Shown: positions 53,351 to 63,592 of the stretch, one piece after another | Layout: each line of letters opens with the position of its first letter | How positions within the stretch are numbered: position 1 is the first letter of the stretch | Source: Litoreibacter ascidiaceicola | GTDB lineage: Bacteria; Pseudomonadota; Alphaproteobacteria; Rhodobacterales; Rhodobacteraceae | Direction of reading: 5' to 3' | Length of the DNA: 64,000 nucleotides | Assembly: GCF_900129235.1 (NCBI RefSeq) | Contig: NZ_FQUV01000001.1 | Coordinates: 434,001 to 498,000, forward strand | Notes under the pieces: model-generated | The model's database searches: none | Seen by the model: only the letters and a program-made list of their open reading frames with translations | What the model was told of the DNA's origin: nothing | Position numbers and translations under genes: made by a program

Positions 53351-53779
53351 TCAGCTGACCAGTTCGGCGTCCATGGTGATGTCGCAATCCAGCAGCTTAG
53401 AAATCGGGCAGTTTTCCTTTGCGCCTTTGGCCGCTTCCATGAATGTTTCTTCCGAAGCGTCAGGGATCCTGGCCTTCACTGTCAGATGCGATTTGGTGAC
53501 GGCAAACCCGCCTGCCTGCTGCTCCAGTGTGATATCGGCAGAAGTTTCGATACTGTCTGCGGTCAGGTCGTGCTCGCCCAGCACCATCGACAGCGCCATG
53601 GAGAAGCACGACGCGTGTGCCGCACCAATCAGCTCTTCGGGGTTGGTTCCGGGCGCGTCCTCGAAGCGAGTGTTGAAGCCGTAGGGCTGATCGTTCAGCG
53701 CGCCGCTTTTCGTGGACACGTGGCCTTTGCCCTCTTTGAGGGTGCCGGACCATTTGGCCGATCCTGTATTAACAGACAT
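53351..53779 (-). CDS. osmC: OsmC-family hydroperoxide reductase
   Basis: 142 residues from ATG 53779, with AAGGAG nine bases upstream. The two redox Cys are in AAHASCFSMALSMVL and ENCPISKLL; the first part ends in the typical TNPEELIGAAH. Reduces organic hydroperoxides, in the cytoplasm. OsmC and Ohr subgroups are hard to separate by eye, but GTNPEELIGAAHASCFS fits OsmC. Confidence 0.9.
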   Translation of the reverse strand: MSVNTGSAKWSGTLKEGKGHVSTKSGALNDQPYGFNTRFEDAPGTNPEELIGAAHASCFSMALSMVLGEHDLTADSIETSADITLEQQAGGFAVTKSHLTVKARIPDASEETFMEAAKGAKENCPISKLLDCDITMDAELVS

Positions 53780-53945
53780 GGTGTTCTCCTTAACTTGGGT
53801 GAGGTTCATAAGCCAACGTCTGCCAAAGCTTCAGGGTTCCGCCGCGCATCAGTGTCGATTTGCGCAAGCACATCTGCTATGTTTGCTGTATCAAGGCCGG
53901 AAAACGGTCAAAAAACAATAACAACAAATAGATAGAGCAGCGACA

Positions 53946-55280
53946 GTGAGCACATCCCCAGCAAAAGAGAAGATGCCCAAGGGCCTCTTGGCCGCAGCCA
54001 CTTGGGCGGCGGAGCGTACCCCTGACAGCCGCAACCGCGCGGTGGACCTTTACCGCGCCATTGCGATCATGTTCGTGATCTTGGGCCATTGGTTGTTGGT
54101 CGCGGGCGTCATCCGTGACGGCGAATTGAACTTCGTCATACTGCTCGCTGAACAGCGCTGGACCCACTACGCCACTTGGTTGTTCCAAGTCATGCCGGTT
54201 TTCTTCTTTGTCGGCGGGTTCTCCAACGGGTTGTCTTGGACGTCGGCTCGCAAAGACCCGGTGAAAAAGAGCGCTTGGGCCGCCTCCCGCCTGTCACGCC
54301 TGCTGAAGCCGACCGTTCCAGTCGTGCTGGTCTGGGCCATCGCGGGGGCCGTGGCCCATGCCATGGGCGTGTCGGTAGACCTGATTTCAAGCGCCTCGCA
54401 AGCCGCCCTCGTGCCGGTTTGGTTCCTTGCCGTCTACATCATCATGACCATGGCCGTGCCGGTAACAGTCGCGATGTGGGACAGGCTCGGGGTCGCATCC
54501 GTTGGCCTGCTGGCCCTTGCTGCAATCGCCGTGGACGTCATCGCATTCGGCGCAGATCAGGGCTGGTTGCGCTGGTCAAACTACGCCTTCGTCTGGCTCG
54601 CCGTGCACCAGCTTGGCTACTGGTGGGGCAGCGCCGAGCGGCCAAAGTCATGGGCGCTGGGCTTCATCGCACTGGGTGTCGCGTGGCTTTATGTCCTGAT
54701 CGTCCAGTTCGGCTTCCCCGTGGCCATGGTCAGCGTTCCGGGCGCCGAAATGTCGAACACCCGCCCGCCAACGACCGCAATGCTGGCCGTAGGTGCCGTG
54801 CAAATCGGTGTCATTCTATTGCTCACCGATCTGGCGCAGGCATGGCTGCGGAACGTGCGGGTCTGGGCTTGGGTGATCGTGTTCAACCAGATGATCATGT
54901 CGATCTATCTGTGGCACATGACGGCCCTGCTCATCGTCGTCGGCATCGCCGCCTATGTGTTTGGCGGGGCCGGATTGCACGAGCCTCCTGGAACCGGCCT
55001 TTGGTGGGCGGTCCGCCCGATCTGGGTCGTGCTGTTCACCCTTGTCCTGATCCCGTTTGTGCTGGTCTTCGTGCGCTTCGAGGCGGGCAGCAAAACCACC
55101 GCCGACATGCGTCCCGGCCCATGGCAGGCGATGCTGGGCGCGGTCATGACCTGCTCGGGGTTGGTCGTCATGGCGATGGTCGGGCTGGGCAAGGAGAACG
55201 CCATCGGCGTGAACTGGCTCGCGGTCGGCCTTGTCGTGCTGGGCGTGTTCGTCGCAACCCGCCGATTCTCTCGTAGTTAA
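53946..55280 (+). CDS. Acyltransferase-3 family membrane protein
   Basis: 444 residues from GTG 53946. About ten membrane segments. RNRAVDLYRAIAIMFVILGHW carries the conserved His of the acyltransferase-3 family, and FQVMPVFFFVGGFSNGLSW the next motif. These enzymes modify sugars or lipids of the envelope with acyl groups from the cytoplasm. The acceptor is unknown. It stands alone between osmC and the DEAD-box helicase. Confidence 0.83.
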   Translation: MSTSPAKEKMPKGLLAAATWAAERTPDSRNRAVDLYRAIAIMFVILGHWLLVAGVIRDGELNFVILLAEQRWTHYATWLFQVMPVFFFVGGFSNGLSWTSARKDPVKKSAWAASRLSRLLKPTVPVVLVWAIAGAVAHAMGVSVDLISSASQAALVPVWFLAVYIIMTMAVPVTVAMWDRLGVASVGLLALAAIAVDVIAFGADQGWLRWSNYAFVWLAVHQLGYWWGSAERPKSWALGFIALGVAWLYVLIVQFGFPVAMVSVPGAEMSNTRPPTTAMLAVGAVQIGVILLLTDLAQAWLRNVRVWAWVIVFNQMIMSIYLWHMTALLIVVGIAAYVFGGAGLHEPPGTGLWWAVRPIWVVLFTLVLIPFVLVFVRFEAGSKTTADMRPGPWQAMLGAVMTCSGLVVMAMVGLGKENAIGVNWLAVGLVVLGVFVATRRFSRS

Positions 55281-55423
55281 GCGACCGGATGCCGGACCAA
55301 TGGCCGCCGATACCCATGATCGACGGCCATTTGACGCAGTAAATGGCTGAACTCCCTGTATTTGTTGACCTTACGATCCGGTCAGGATAAACGCTCCCTA
55401 CCTGTGGAAAACGTCCGCAGGTC

Positions 55424-55451
55424 GACGCAGGGACGCGTTGAAACCTGCGTC
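55424..55451 (+). promoter_or_regulatory. Hairpin in the leader of the DEAD-box helicase gene
   Basis: GACGCAGG (55424-55431) and CCTGCGTC (55444-55451) are perfect complements with a 12-base loop, about 50 bases upstream of the start at 55504. Another CCTG/CAGG pair lies just before it. Cold-shock helicase genes often have structured leaders, but no such role is shown here. Confidence 0.3.
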
Positions 55452-55503
55452 CCCAATTTCTGCCGCATCTTGCCCATTAAGGGCCCGCGCAATTTGGATA
55501 TAC

Positions 55504-57054
55504 ATGATAAAATTCTCAGACCTGAAGCTCCACGCTAAAGTACTCAAAGCCATCGAAGAAGTCGGCTATACAGAGCCTACCCCCATTCAGGCGGGGGCTA
55601 TCCCCCCTGCCCTTGAAGGTCGCGACGTTCTTGGCATCGCCCAGACCGGCACCGGCAAAACCGCCGCCTTCACCATGCCGATGATCACGTTGCTGAACCG
55701 TGGGCGCGCGCGGGCGCGCATGCCCCGCTCCTTGGTTCTGGCTCCGACCCGTGAATTGGCAGCGCAAGTTGCCGAAAACTTCGACCTCTACGCCAAGCAC
55801 ACCAAGCTAACCAAAGCCCTGCTGATCGGCGGCGTGTCGTTCAAGGAACAAGACGCCAAGATCGACCGTGGCGTTGACGTTCTGATCGCCACCCCCGGCC
55901 GCCTTCTGGACCATTTCGAACGCGGCAAGCTGATCTTGTCGGACGTGAAAGTCATGGTTGTCGATGAAGCCGACCGGATGCTCGACATGGGCTTCATTCC
56001 CGATATCGAGCGCATCTTCCAGATGACGCCTTTCACTCGCCAGACGCTGTTCTTCTCGGCCACCATGGCGCCGGAAATCGAGCGGATCACCAACACGTTC
56101 CTGTCGAATCCCGAGCGGATCGAAGTGGCGCGCCAGTCCTCGGCCTCGGCCACGATCACCCAGCTATTGTTCGAACTTCCCGGCACCCGCCGCGACGCTC
56201 AAGCCAAGCAAAAGCGCGATTTCCTGCGCAAGCTGATCGACCAAGAGGGTGAGAAAGTCACCAACGGCATTATCTTCTGCAACCGCAAGGTTGATGTCGA
56301 TATTGTTGCTAAGTCGTTGAAAAAATACGGTCATGACGCCGAACCGATCCACGGTGATCTGGATCAGTCGCACCGCACGCGGACGCTGGAAGGCTTCCGT
56401 GACGGCAAAATCCGCTTCCTCGTGGCCTCCGACGTGGCCGCGCGCGGTCTGGACATCCCGAATGTAAGCCACGTGTTCAACTTCGACGTTCCCGGCCATG
56501 CCGAGGATTATGTGCACCGCATTGGCCGCACCGGTCGCGCGGGCCGTTCGGGCACGGCGATGATGATCTCGACCCCCAAGGACGACAAGCTTCTGGCCGC
56601 GATCGAAAACCTGATCGAAACCACGATCCCGCGTGGTGATGTGGGCGAGCAGCAAGCGCCTGTGTCCAAAGCGTCAGAAGCGGACGTTGCCGCCGACAGC
56701 AAGGACGAGCGTCCGAAATCGCGCTCACGGTCCCGCTCTCGCAGCAGCTCGAAACCCAAAGACGAGGTGAAGGCTGACGCGCCGGAGACGGTTACCGAGA
56801 CCAAGCCGGAGGCAAAAGCGAAGCCAGAGCCAAAAGCGAAGTCCGAACCCAAGGCAAAACCGGAACCACGCGCGAAACCGGAGCCGAAAGCCTCTGAAGC
56901 CGCATCACATGACCAGTCCCGCGACACCCAGCCCCGCTCTCGCGGTGGCAAAGGGCGTGGCCGGAACGAGGATCGTGGCCCGAAAGTGGTTGGTCTTGGC
57001 GATCACCTGCCGACCTTCATCGAGAAAAGCTTCGCCGACCGCCGCACCGACTAG
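55504..57054 (+). CDS. DEAD-box RNA helicase with low-complexity tail
   Basis: 516 residues from ATG 55504 (MIKFSDLKLHAKVLKAIEE). ATP-dependent RNA helicase, RhlE/CsdA-like. Motifs Q (TPIQ), I AQTGTGKTAAF, Ia APTRELAAQV, Ib TPGRL, II DEAD, III SAT, V VAARGLDIP and VI HRIGRTGRAGR are all present. After residue about 385 the tail is Arg/Ser-rich (RPKSRSRSRSRSSSKP) and then Lys/Pro/Glu/Ala repeats (EPKAKSEPKAKPEPRAKPEP), as in helicases that bind structured RNA or degradosome partners. It faces RNase J across a shared terminator. Confidence 0.94.
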   Translation: MIKFSDLKLHAKVLKAIEEVGYTEPTPIQAGAIPPALEGRDVLGIAQTGTGKTAAFTMPMITLLNRGRARARMPRSLVLAPTRELAAQVAENFDLYAKHTKLTKALLIGGVSFKEQDAKIDRGVDVLIATPGRLLDHFERGKLILSDVKVMVVDEADRMLDMGFIPDIERIFQMTPFTRQTLFFSATMAPEIERITNTFLSNPERIEVARQSSASATITQLLFELPGTRRDAQAKQKRDFLRKLIDQEGEKVTNGIIFCNRKVDVDIVAKSLKKYGHDAEPIHGDLDQSHRTRTLEGFRDGKIRFLVASDVAARGLDIPNVSHVFNFDVPGHAEDYVHRIGRTGRAGRSGTAMMISTPKDDKLLAAIENLIETTIPRGDVGEQQAPVSKASEADVAADSKDERPKSRSRSRSRSSSKPKDEVKADAPETVTETKPEAKAKPEPKAKSEPKAKPEPRAKPEPKASEAASHDQSRDTQPRSRGGKGRGRNEDRGPKVVGLGDHLPTFIEKSFADRRTD

Positions 57055-57074
57055 GCGCGCGCGAATATCAAAAG

Positions 57075-57115
57075 AAAAAGCCCCCGAAGCACGCACTGCT
57101 TCGGGGGCTTTTTTT
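57075..57115 (+). terminator. Bidirectional terminator between helicase and RNase J genes
   Basis: AAAAAGCCCCCGAAGC (57075-57090) pairs with GCTTCGGGGGCTTTTT (57098-57113), with seven loop bases, T-runs on both strands. It stops both convergent genes. Confidence 0.93.
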
Positions 57116-57134
57116 GTCTCAATGGACTAAGCGG

Positions 57135-58799
57135 TTACGCAGTCAGCCGCGAAATCAGCACCACCACTTCGGGCTTCTTGCCGATTTCCTTTTGCGACGC
57201 CTGACGCACGATCCGTTTGATCTGCTCTTCCAGCTTGTCGTCATTGGCAACCGTCTTGGCATCGGCGCGGCCAAGGAATTGCCCCACCTCTTCTTCCAAA
57301 ACGTCCTGCAAAGGCGCGTTGGAGCGACCCGTTTCCGGCAACCCGCGCAGTTCGCACCACGCATCCGTCAGCGGCTCGTCATCTTCGTCGATCAGAATAC
57401 CAATCACCGCCTGCCCGTTCAGCGCCATACGGATACGGTCGCGCACGACCCCGTCCAGCGCGCCGATTTGCACAGAGCCATCCAGATAGAGACGACCCGT
57501 CTCGACAAACTCGACCACCTCGGGCCGGTTGCCCGACAGCGACACCATCGTGCCGTTCGGGGCGACAACGGACGCAATGCCATTGGCCTCACCCACCTTC
57601 GCGTGCTCGCGCAACATGCGGTGCTCGCCATGGTTCGGGATCAGGATTTGCGGCTTCAGCAGCCGGTGCATTTCTTCCAGATCAGGACGGTTCGCGTGGC
57701 CGGAGACGTGAATATCCGCCATCTTGTCGTCGATCACATCGACGCCCAACTCGCTGAAATTGTTGACGATCTGGCCAACAGAAGTCTCGTTACCCGGAAT
57801 GGTCTTGGATGAGAACAGCACAGTGTCCCCTTCGCGCAAGGATATGCCAAGGAACTTGCCCCGTGACAGTTGCGCCGTCGCCGCGCGCCGCTCGCCCTGC
57901 GATCCGGTCGCAAGGATCATCAGGTTTTCGCGCGGCACATCGCGGGCCTCTTCGGGCAGAATGTAGGGCGGGAAGTTTTTGACCACGCCAGTCTCCACGC
58001 CCGCCTTCACCATGCGCTGCATGGAGCGGCCCATCAGCACGACAGACCGTCCCGCTTCGCGGCCAGCCTCCGCCAAGGTTTTCACCCGTGCGATGTTCGA
58101 CGCAAACGTGGTCGCCACAACCATACCCGTCGCCTCGCGCACGATCGGCACGATGTTCGGGCCAACGGTCGCCTCGGAGCGGCCCTCATGGCGAGAGAAA
58201 ACGTTGGTCGAGTCGCAGATCAGCGCCTTAACCGGTGCCAACGCGGCCCATGCGTCATGGTCAAACGGCTCGCCCACACCGGGGGTCACGTCAATTTTGA
58301 AGTCGCCGGAATGCACCACACGCCCGTCCGGCGTGTCGATCACAAGGCCGGAGCTTTCGGGGATCGAGTGCGAAATCGGCATAAAGCCGACCTTGAACTG
58401 ACCCACCTGCACCTGTTCCGGCATTTTGCCGACCACGGTAATCTCGGAGCCGTCATACCCATGCTCCGCCATTTTCAACGCCGCGATATGGGCGGTGAAC
58501 TTGCGCGCATAGATCGGCGCTTTCAGGCGACTATACAGATGCCCGATGGCACCGACATGGTCTTCATGCGCGTGGGTGATAAAGATCGCATCCAGCTGCT
58601 TTGCGCGGTCCGCAATCCACTCGATGTCCGGAAAAATCAGGTCGACACCCGGAGTGCCGTCCATGTCGGGGAAGGTTACCCCCGCGTCGACCAGTATGAA
58701 CCGCTCTTTGCCCGGTTTCCCGTAGCCGTAGAGATACATGTTCATGCCGACTTCGCCCGCCCCGCCTAGGGGAAGGTAGACCAATCGTTCGCCTGCCAT
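57135..58799 (-). CDS. rnj: Ribonuclease J
   Basis: 554 residues. Metallo-beta-lactamase/beta-CASP nuclease with endo- and 5'-exonuclease activity on RNA; replaces part of RNase E/RppH function in many alphaproteobacteria. Start MAGERLVYLPLGGAGEVGMN; zinc ligands in FITHAHEDHVGAIGHL and ISHSIPESSGL; VVHSGDFKID; STNVFSRHEGRSE; HVSGHANRPDLEEMH in the beta-CASP part. The start is one base after the coaX stop. Confidence 0.95.
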   Translation of the reverse strand: MAGERLVYLPLGGAGEVGMNMYLYGYGKPGKERFILVDAGVTFPDMDGTPGVDLIFPDIEWIADRAKQLDAIFITHAHEDHVGAIGHLYSRLKAPIYARKFTAHIAALKMAEHGYDGSEITVVGKMPEQVQVGQFKVGFMPISHSIPESSGLVIDTPDGRVVHSGDFKIDVTPGVGEPFDHDAWAALAPVKALICDSTNVFSRHEGRSEATVGPNIVPIVREATGMVVATTFASNIARVKTLAEAGREAGRSVVLMGRSMQRMVKAGVETGVVKNFPPYILPEEARDVPRENLMILATGSQGERRAATAQLSRGKFLGISLREGDTVLFSSKTIPGNETSVGQIVNNFSELGVDVIDDKMADIHVSGHANRPDLEEMHRLLKPQILIPNHGEHRMLREHAKVGEANGIASVVAPNGTMVSLSGNRPEVVEFVETGRLYLDGSVQIGALDGVVRDRIRMALNGQAVIGILIDEDDEPLTDAWCELRGLPETGRSNAPLQDVLEEEVGQFLGRADAKTVANDDKLEEQIKRIVRQASQKEIGKKPEVVVLISRLTA

Positions 58800-58800
58800 T

Positions 58801-59574
58801 TTAGATATTCTTTCTGTTATGCTCGTTGATGACCACCAAGCCGTGCATGGTCAGGTCATCGTTAAATTCGTCAAATAGGGCCTCGGCCTGTTGGAACAAC
58901 GGCGCCAGCCCCCCGGTAGAAATTACTTTCATCTCGCGGCCGTGCTCGGCCTTGATGCGGGCACAGATCTCCTTGATCAGCCCGATATAGCCCCAGAACA
59001 CACCCGACTGCATACACGCAACCGTATTCGTGCCAATGACGTTCTGCGGTTTGGTGATGTCGACATGCGGCAACGCCGCCGCCGCTTGGTGCAGCGCCTC
59101 AAGCGACAGGTTCACACCGGGCGCGATAACACCCCCGATATAGGCCCCGTCACTGTCCACCACATCAAAGGTGGTCGCGGTGCCGAAGTCGACAACGATC
59201 AGGTCGCCCCCATACAGATTGTAGCCCGCGACGGTGTTTACAAGGCGGTCTGGTCCCACGGCGGTGCCTGCGTCCACGCGGACATCCACCGGCAGCACGC
59301 AGCCATCCTTGCCGACCACGATGGGGCGGGTGTTGAAATAGCGGTCCGCGAAGACCCGCAGGTTGAACACCACGCGCGGCACGGTGGAGGACACGATCAC
59401 TTCGGTGATGTCCACCTCGATCTTCTGGAAATGCATCAGGGTCGACAGCCAGACATAGTATTGGTCCGCAGTGCGCTGCCACTCGGTCGAGGTCCGCCAC
59501 GTCGCGATAAACCGCTCCCCGTCCCAGATGGAAAACACGGTGTTGGTGTTGCCGCAGTCAATCGCCAGTAGCAT
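58801..59574 (-). CDS. coaX: Type III pantothenate kinase
   Basis: 257 residues. Phosphorylates pantothenate, the first step of coenzyme A synthesis. The ASKHA fold phosphate loop is MLLAIDCGNTNTVFSIWD; VGPDRLVNTVAGYN and LIVVDFGTATTFDVVDSDGA are family marks. Type III enzymes are not feedback-inhibited by CoA. Immediately upstream of rnj. Confidence 0.94.
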   Translation of the reverse strand: MLLAIDCGNTNTVFSIWDGERFIATWRTSTEWQRTADQYYVWLSTLMHFQKIEVDITEVIVSSTVPRVVFNLRVFADRYFNTRPIVVGKDGCVLPVDVRVDAGTAVGPDRLVNTVAGYNLYGGDLIVVDFGTATTFDVVDSDGAYIGGVIAPGVNLSLEALHQAAAALPHVDITKPQNVIGTNTVACMQSGVFWGYIGLIKEICARIKAEHGREMKVISTGGLAPLFQQAEALFDEFNDDLTMHGLVVINEHNRKNI

Positions 59575-59863
59575 TTCTCAAGCCCTTTCGCCTCTTGCCC
59601 CGTCTCTACAGTGCGCGACCGTCAGGGTCAAAGCGCACCGCACGCTGCCTTTGCGCGCCGTTAACCTGTTCCGCGCTATACCCTGCACTGCTAGCACTGG
59701 CCGCCGACGGAGGTTTAACCCGACGTGGCCACCCAAAGGACCAGATTGCACGCAACCCGCAATCACCGGTGAGACAAGGCTGACCCATGTGCAGCGTCCG
59801 ATATAAGCTCGGGCGGCGCCGCCTTTCCCTTTCCCCGCAAGGTGGGTTTTCAACCCACCATCC

Positions 59864-60616
59864 TCACGAGAAATAGACATCCGCCGCAGCAATCACCTGC
59901 GCGCCTTTCGGCGTGCGCAGGATCAGGTTTCCTGCTTCGTCGATGCTCTCGAACGTGCCTGTGATCTCCTCGCGCGACGTGCGTGCGGTGATCACCTCGC
60001 CCAGCCGCGCGGCGCGTTTTAGCCAGTCCTCACGAATTCTGGCAAAGCCCAGTTCCGCAAAAATCGCTTCTTCGGTGGCATAGTTCGCCGCCAGTTCCTC
60101 CAAGAACGCTTCGGGGCTGACCGCGTCGCCATGCTCTGACAGTGCCGTCGGTGGGAAGGCCGCGTCCTGCACCCCGTCCGGCACCACCGCCAGATTGACG
60201 CCGACGCCAATCGCCAGCCAGTCCAGCCCTTGCGCCGTGCCCATGCTTTCCAAAAGAATGCCCGCAACCTTGCCACCAGACAGCAGCACGTCATTGGGCC
60301 ATTTCACCGCCAGCTTGGTGCGATCCACATGCAGCGCCAGCGTCTCGAACAACGCATTCGCCGCCATGAACGAGCGCAAAGCCGCATCCGCCGGACCGCC
60401 TAACGGGCGCATCAGCAATGTAGCGGCCAGATTGCCTTCGGGATTCTGCCAAGCCCGCCCCTGCCGCCCGCGGGCGGCGGTCTGGCGACGGGCCATAATC
60501 CATGTCGGGCGTTTCAGCTCCGGCGCAAGGCGCGCCGCTTCAACCATGGTGCTGCCGACCTCATCAAGGATGATGCGGTCGACGCCTTCGGGCCACAGAT
60601 CAGTTGACAAGCGCAC
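59864..60616 (-). CDS. birA: Biotin-[acetyl-CoA-carboxylase] ligase
   Basis: 250 residues. Attaches biotin to the carrier protein of acetyl-CoA carboxylase. Motifs: [39 protein letters not shown] (the biotin-adenylate loop), [20 protein letters not shown]. No N-terminal repressor DNA-binding domain, so it is a ligase only. The start overlaps nuoN by 17 bases. Between it and coaX lie 289 bases with no gene that I can support. Confidence 0.93.
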   Translation of the reverse strand: MRLSTDLWPEGVDRIILDEVGSTMVEAARLAPELKRPTWIMARRQTAARGRQGRAWQNPEGNLAATLLMRPLGGPADAALRSFMAANALFETLALHVDRTKLAVKWPNDVLLSGGKVAGILLESMGTAQGLDWLAIGVGVNLAVVPDGVQDAAFPPTALSEHGDAVSPEAFLEELAANYATEEAIFAELGFARIREDWLKRAARLGEVITARTSREEITGTFESIDEAGNLILRTPKGAQVIAAADVYFS

Positions 60617-62039
60617 CTGCGGCGGCCAATGCCAGCCCTTCGATGCCGAACAGGTTGATCACACCCAGCACCATCACAGCCGCCGAGCCGACCAGCAGCA
60701 GCCAGTTGACCATCGGCATGGAGCCGTTCAGCGCGTCGCGCTCTTCGCCAAAATACATGTAGTAGATAACGCGCAGATAGTAGAACGCGCCGATCACCGA
60801 CGCGATCACACCGGCCACAGCCAGCCACGCCATATTGGCATCGACAGCCGCTTTCAGCACATAGAACTTTCCGAAGAAGCCCACCAGCGGCGGGATGCCT
60901 GCCAGCGAGAACATCAACACCAGCATCGCCAGCGCGCGTGTCGGCTCTTTCTTGGAGTAGTTCTGCAACGCGTCGATATCCGTCACCGGCTGACCGTCCT
61001 TCTCCATCGACAGGATGAAGGCGAAGGTCCCGATATTCATCGTCACATAGATCGCCATATAGATCAGCATCGCCTGCACGCCCTCGGCGGTGCCAGCAGC
61101 CAAGCCCATCAGCGCGAAGCCCATATGGGCGATCGAGGAATAGGCCATCAGGCGTTTGATGTCGCGCTGGCCAATCGCTGCGATTGCGCCAAGGAACATG
61201 GAGACCACAGACAGGAACGCCACGATCTGGCTCCAGTCCGCCACGGCCCCGCCAAACGCATCATGCACGACGCGGGCAAACAGGCCCATCGCCGCCACTT
61301 TCGGCGCGGTCGCAAAGAACGCGGTGATCGGCGTGGGGGAGCCTTCGTAGACGTCGGGCGTCCACATGTGGAACGGTGCTGCGGAGACCTTGAAGGCCAG
61401 ACCCGACACAACGAAGACCAGACCAAACAGCAAACCAAGTGAGATGTCGCCCGCATTCACGGTCGAGAAAATGCCGGTGAACAAGGTGGTACCCGCATAG
61501 CCATAAACCAGCGAGGAGCCGTAAAGCAGCATGCCTGACGACAAGGCCCCCAGCACAAAGTATTTCAGGCCAGCTTCGGTGGATTTCACCGAGTCGCGGC
61601 GCAGGGAGGCCACGACGTACAAAGCCAGCGATTGCAGCTCCAGCCCCATATACAGCGCCATCAAGTCGCCTGCCGAGACCATCATCATCATGCCGACAAC
61701 CGACAAGGCCACAAGGATCGGATACTCGAACCGCAGCAGGCCCTGACGGGTCATGAAGTCTTGGCTTAGCACCAGAATGGCGGCGGCGGATAGCAGGATC
61801 GTCACCTTGGCAAAGCGCGAGAACCCGTCATCGACGAAGGCCCCGCCGAAGGCCGCGTTCGTGCCCTCTCCGTTGACCCCGATCCATGCGGCAAGCAGCA
61901 CAAACACAAGGCTGGTGGCCCACAGGATCACCGGTGCGGCTTTGTCCTTGGTCGTGTAGACCCCGCCCATCAGCGCCAGCATGGCGAAAACCGCCAGTAG
62001 AACTTCGGGCAGAACGATATTCAGGTCAGCTTGGATCAT
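60600..62039 (-). CDS. nuoN: NADH-quinone oxidoreductase subunit N
   Basis: 479 residues, about 14 membrane helices, an antiporter-like proton-pumping subunit of complex [21 protein letters not shown] at the start, [20 protein letters not shown] with the conserved Glu, [17 protein letters not shown] with the pump-site Lys, [20 protein letters not shown] with the second Lys. Complete. It follows nuoM after 11 bases. Confidence 0.96.
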   Translation of the reverse strand: MIQADLNIVLPEVLLAVFAMLALMGGVYTTKDKAAPVILWATSLVFVLLAAWIGVNGEGTNAAFGGAFVDDGFSRFAKVTILLSAAAILVLSQDFMTRQGLLRFEYPILVALSVVGMMMMVSAGDLMALYMGLELQSLALYVVASLRRDSVKSTEAGLKYFVLGALSSGMLLYGSSLVYGYAGTTLFTGIFSTVNAGDISLGLLFGLVFVVSGLAFKVSAAPFHMWTPDVYEGSPTPITAFFATAPKVAAMGLFARVVHDAFGGAVADWSQIVAFLSVVSMFLGAIAAIGQRDIKRLMAYSSIAHMGFALMGLAAGTAEGVQAMLIYMAIYVTMNIGTFAFILSMEKDGQPVTDIDALQNYSKKEPTRALAMLVLMFSLAGIPPLVGFFGKFYVLKAAVDANMAWLAVAGVIASVIGAFYYLRVIYYMYFGEERDALNGSMPMVNWLLLVGSAAVMVLGVINLFGIEGLALAAAGALVN

Positions 62040-62050
62040 CTTATCCGTCC

Positions 62051-63592
62051 TTAGTGTCCGGCCACAGCCGTGGTCACGCCGCTATCAAGCAACGCGGTAT
62101 CATAATTGGAGACCAGCGCTTCCACGCTTGGCCCGATCAGGTCCAGCACCAGCGCGGGGTAGACGCCCAGCAGGATGGTCATAAAGACCAATGGCGCAAA
62201 GATCGCACGCTCTCGGGTGGTCATGTCGGTGATCGACTTCAGGCTTTCCTTGATCAGGTCGCCCATGACCACGCGGCGGTAAAGCCACAAGCCGTAAGCC
62301 GCCGACAAGATCACACCCGTGGTCGCGAACATGGCAACCCATGTGTTCACTTGGAACACGCCCATCAGCGTCAGGAATTCCCCGACAAAGCCGGACGTGC
62401 CCGGCAAGCCGACATTGGCCATGGTGAAGAACATGAAGATCAGCGCATAAGCCGGCATGCGGTTCACAAGCCCGCCATAGGCGTCGATCTCGCGGGTGTG
62501 CATGCGGTCGTAGATCACGCCCACACACAGGAACAACGCGCCCGAGATAAACCCGTGCGAAATCATCTGGAAGATCGCCCCGTCCACACCTTGCTGGTTG
62601 GCCGCAAAGATACCCATGGTCACATAGCCCATGTGGGCGACCGAAGAATAGGCGATCAGCTTTTTCATGTCGGACTGCGCCAGCGCCACCAGCGAGGTGT
62701 AGATAATCGCAATCGCCGACAGCCACAGCACATAGATGCCCAGCACCTCCGCCCCGACAGGGAACATCGGCAGCGAGAACCGCAAGAAGCCGTAGCCGCC
62801 CATCTTCAACAGGATCGCCGCCAGCACCACGGAACCCGCAGTCGGTGCCTGAACGTGCGCGTCAGGCAACCAAGTATGGACTGGCCACATCGGCATCTTC
62901 ACCGCGAAGCTGGCGAAGAAGGCAAGGAACATCAATGTCTGCAAGCCACCCACAACGGTGACCCCCGCAACGCTGAACGTCTCGGACGCGAAGGTATGCG
63001 TCAGTAGCGTCGGAATGTCGGTGGTGCCTGCGTCCATATACATGGCGATCATGGCGACCAGCATCAGCACCGAGCCGAGCAGCGTGTAAAGGAAGAACTT
63101 GAACGACGCATAGATGCGGTTCACCCCGCCCCAGATGCCGATAATCAGGAACATCGGGATCAGGCCCGCCTCGAAGAACAGGTAGAACAGGATCAGGTCC
63201 AGCGCACAGAACACGCCAAGCATCAGCGTCTCGAGCAGCAGGAAGGCGATCATGTAGTCCTTCACCCGCGTTTTCACGTCCCAGCAGCTAGCGATCACAA
63301 TCGGCATCAGGAAGGTGGTCAGCAGTACGAAGGTGACCGAGATGCCGTCGACGCCCATCTTGTATTGCAGGCCCATCAGCCAGTCGCGCTCTTCCACGAA
63401 CTGGAAGCCGGTATTGGCAGGATCGAACCCCGTATAAACGAAGATCGACAGCAGGAACGTCACGCTGGTGGCGATCAAGGCCAGCCATTTGGCGTTGCGC
63501 TGAGACGCTTCATCGTCGCCACGCAGGAAAAGCGCGAGGATCAGCGCCGCAACAAGCGGCATGAAGGTGATAACGGAAAGCAGGTTGTCCAT
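62051..63592 (-). CDS. nuoM: NADH-quinone oxidoreductase subunit M
   Basis: 513 residues from ATG 63592 ([19 protein letters not shown]). The antiporter-like fold has the conserved Glu in [13 protein letters not shown]-preceding [10 protein letters not shown], Lys in [20 protein letters not shown], and Lys in [20 protein letters not shown]. The start overlaps the nuoL stop by one base. Normal length. Confidence 0.97.
   Translation of the reverse strand: MDNLLSVITFMPLVAALILALFLRGDDEASQRNAKWLALIATSVTFLLSIFVYTGFDPANTGFQFVEERDWLMGLQYKMGVDGISVTFVLLTTFLMPIVIASCWDVKTRVKDYMIAFLLLETLMLGVFCALDLILFYLFFEAGLIPMFLIIGIWGGVNRIYASFKFFLYTLLGSVLMLVAMIAMYMDAGTTDIPTLLTHTFASETFSVAGVTVVGGLQTLMFLAFFASFAVKMPMWPVHTWLPDAHVQAPTAGSVVLAAILLKMGGYGFLRFSLPMFPVGAEVLGIYVLWLSAIAIIYTSLVALAQSDMKKLIAYSSVAHMGYVTMGIFAANQQGVDGAIFQMISHGFISGALFLCVGVIYDRMHTREIDAYGGLVNRMPAYALIFMFFTMANVGLPGTSGFVGEFLTLMGVFQVNTWVAMFATTGVILSAAYGLWLYRRVVMGDLIKESLKSITDMTTRERAIFAPLVFMTILLGVYPALVLDLIGPSVEALVSNYDTALLDSGVTTAVAGH

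Noticed and set aside
59578-59892. 104-codon minus-strand frame between birA and coaX
   Set aside because: Overlaps the birA end and shows no family or codon signs of a gene; the spacer is left as non-coding.
61886-63007. 373-codon open frame on the plus strand
   Set aside because: Complement of nuoN and nuoM; Gln/His/Arg-rich shadow.
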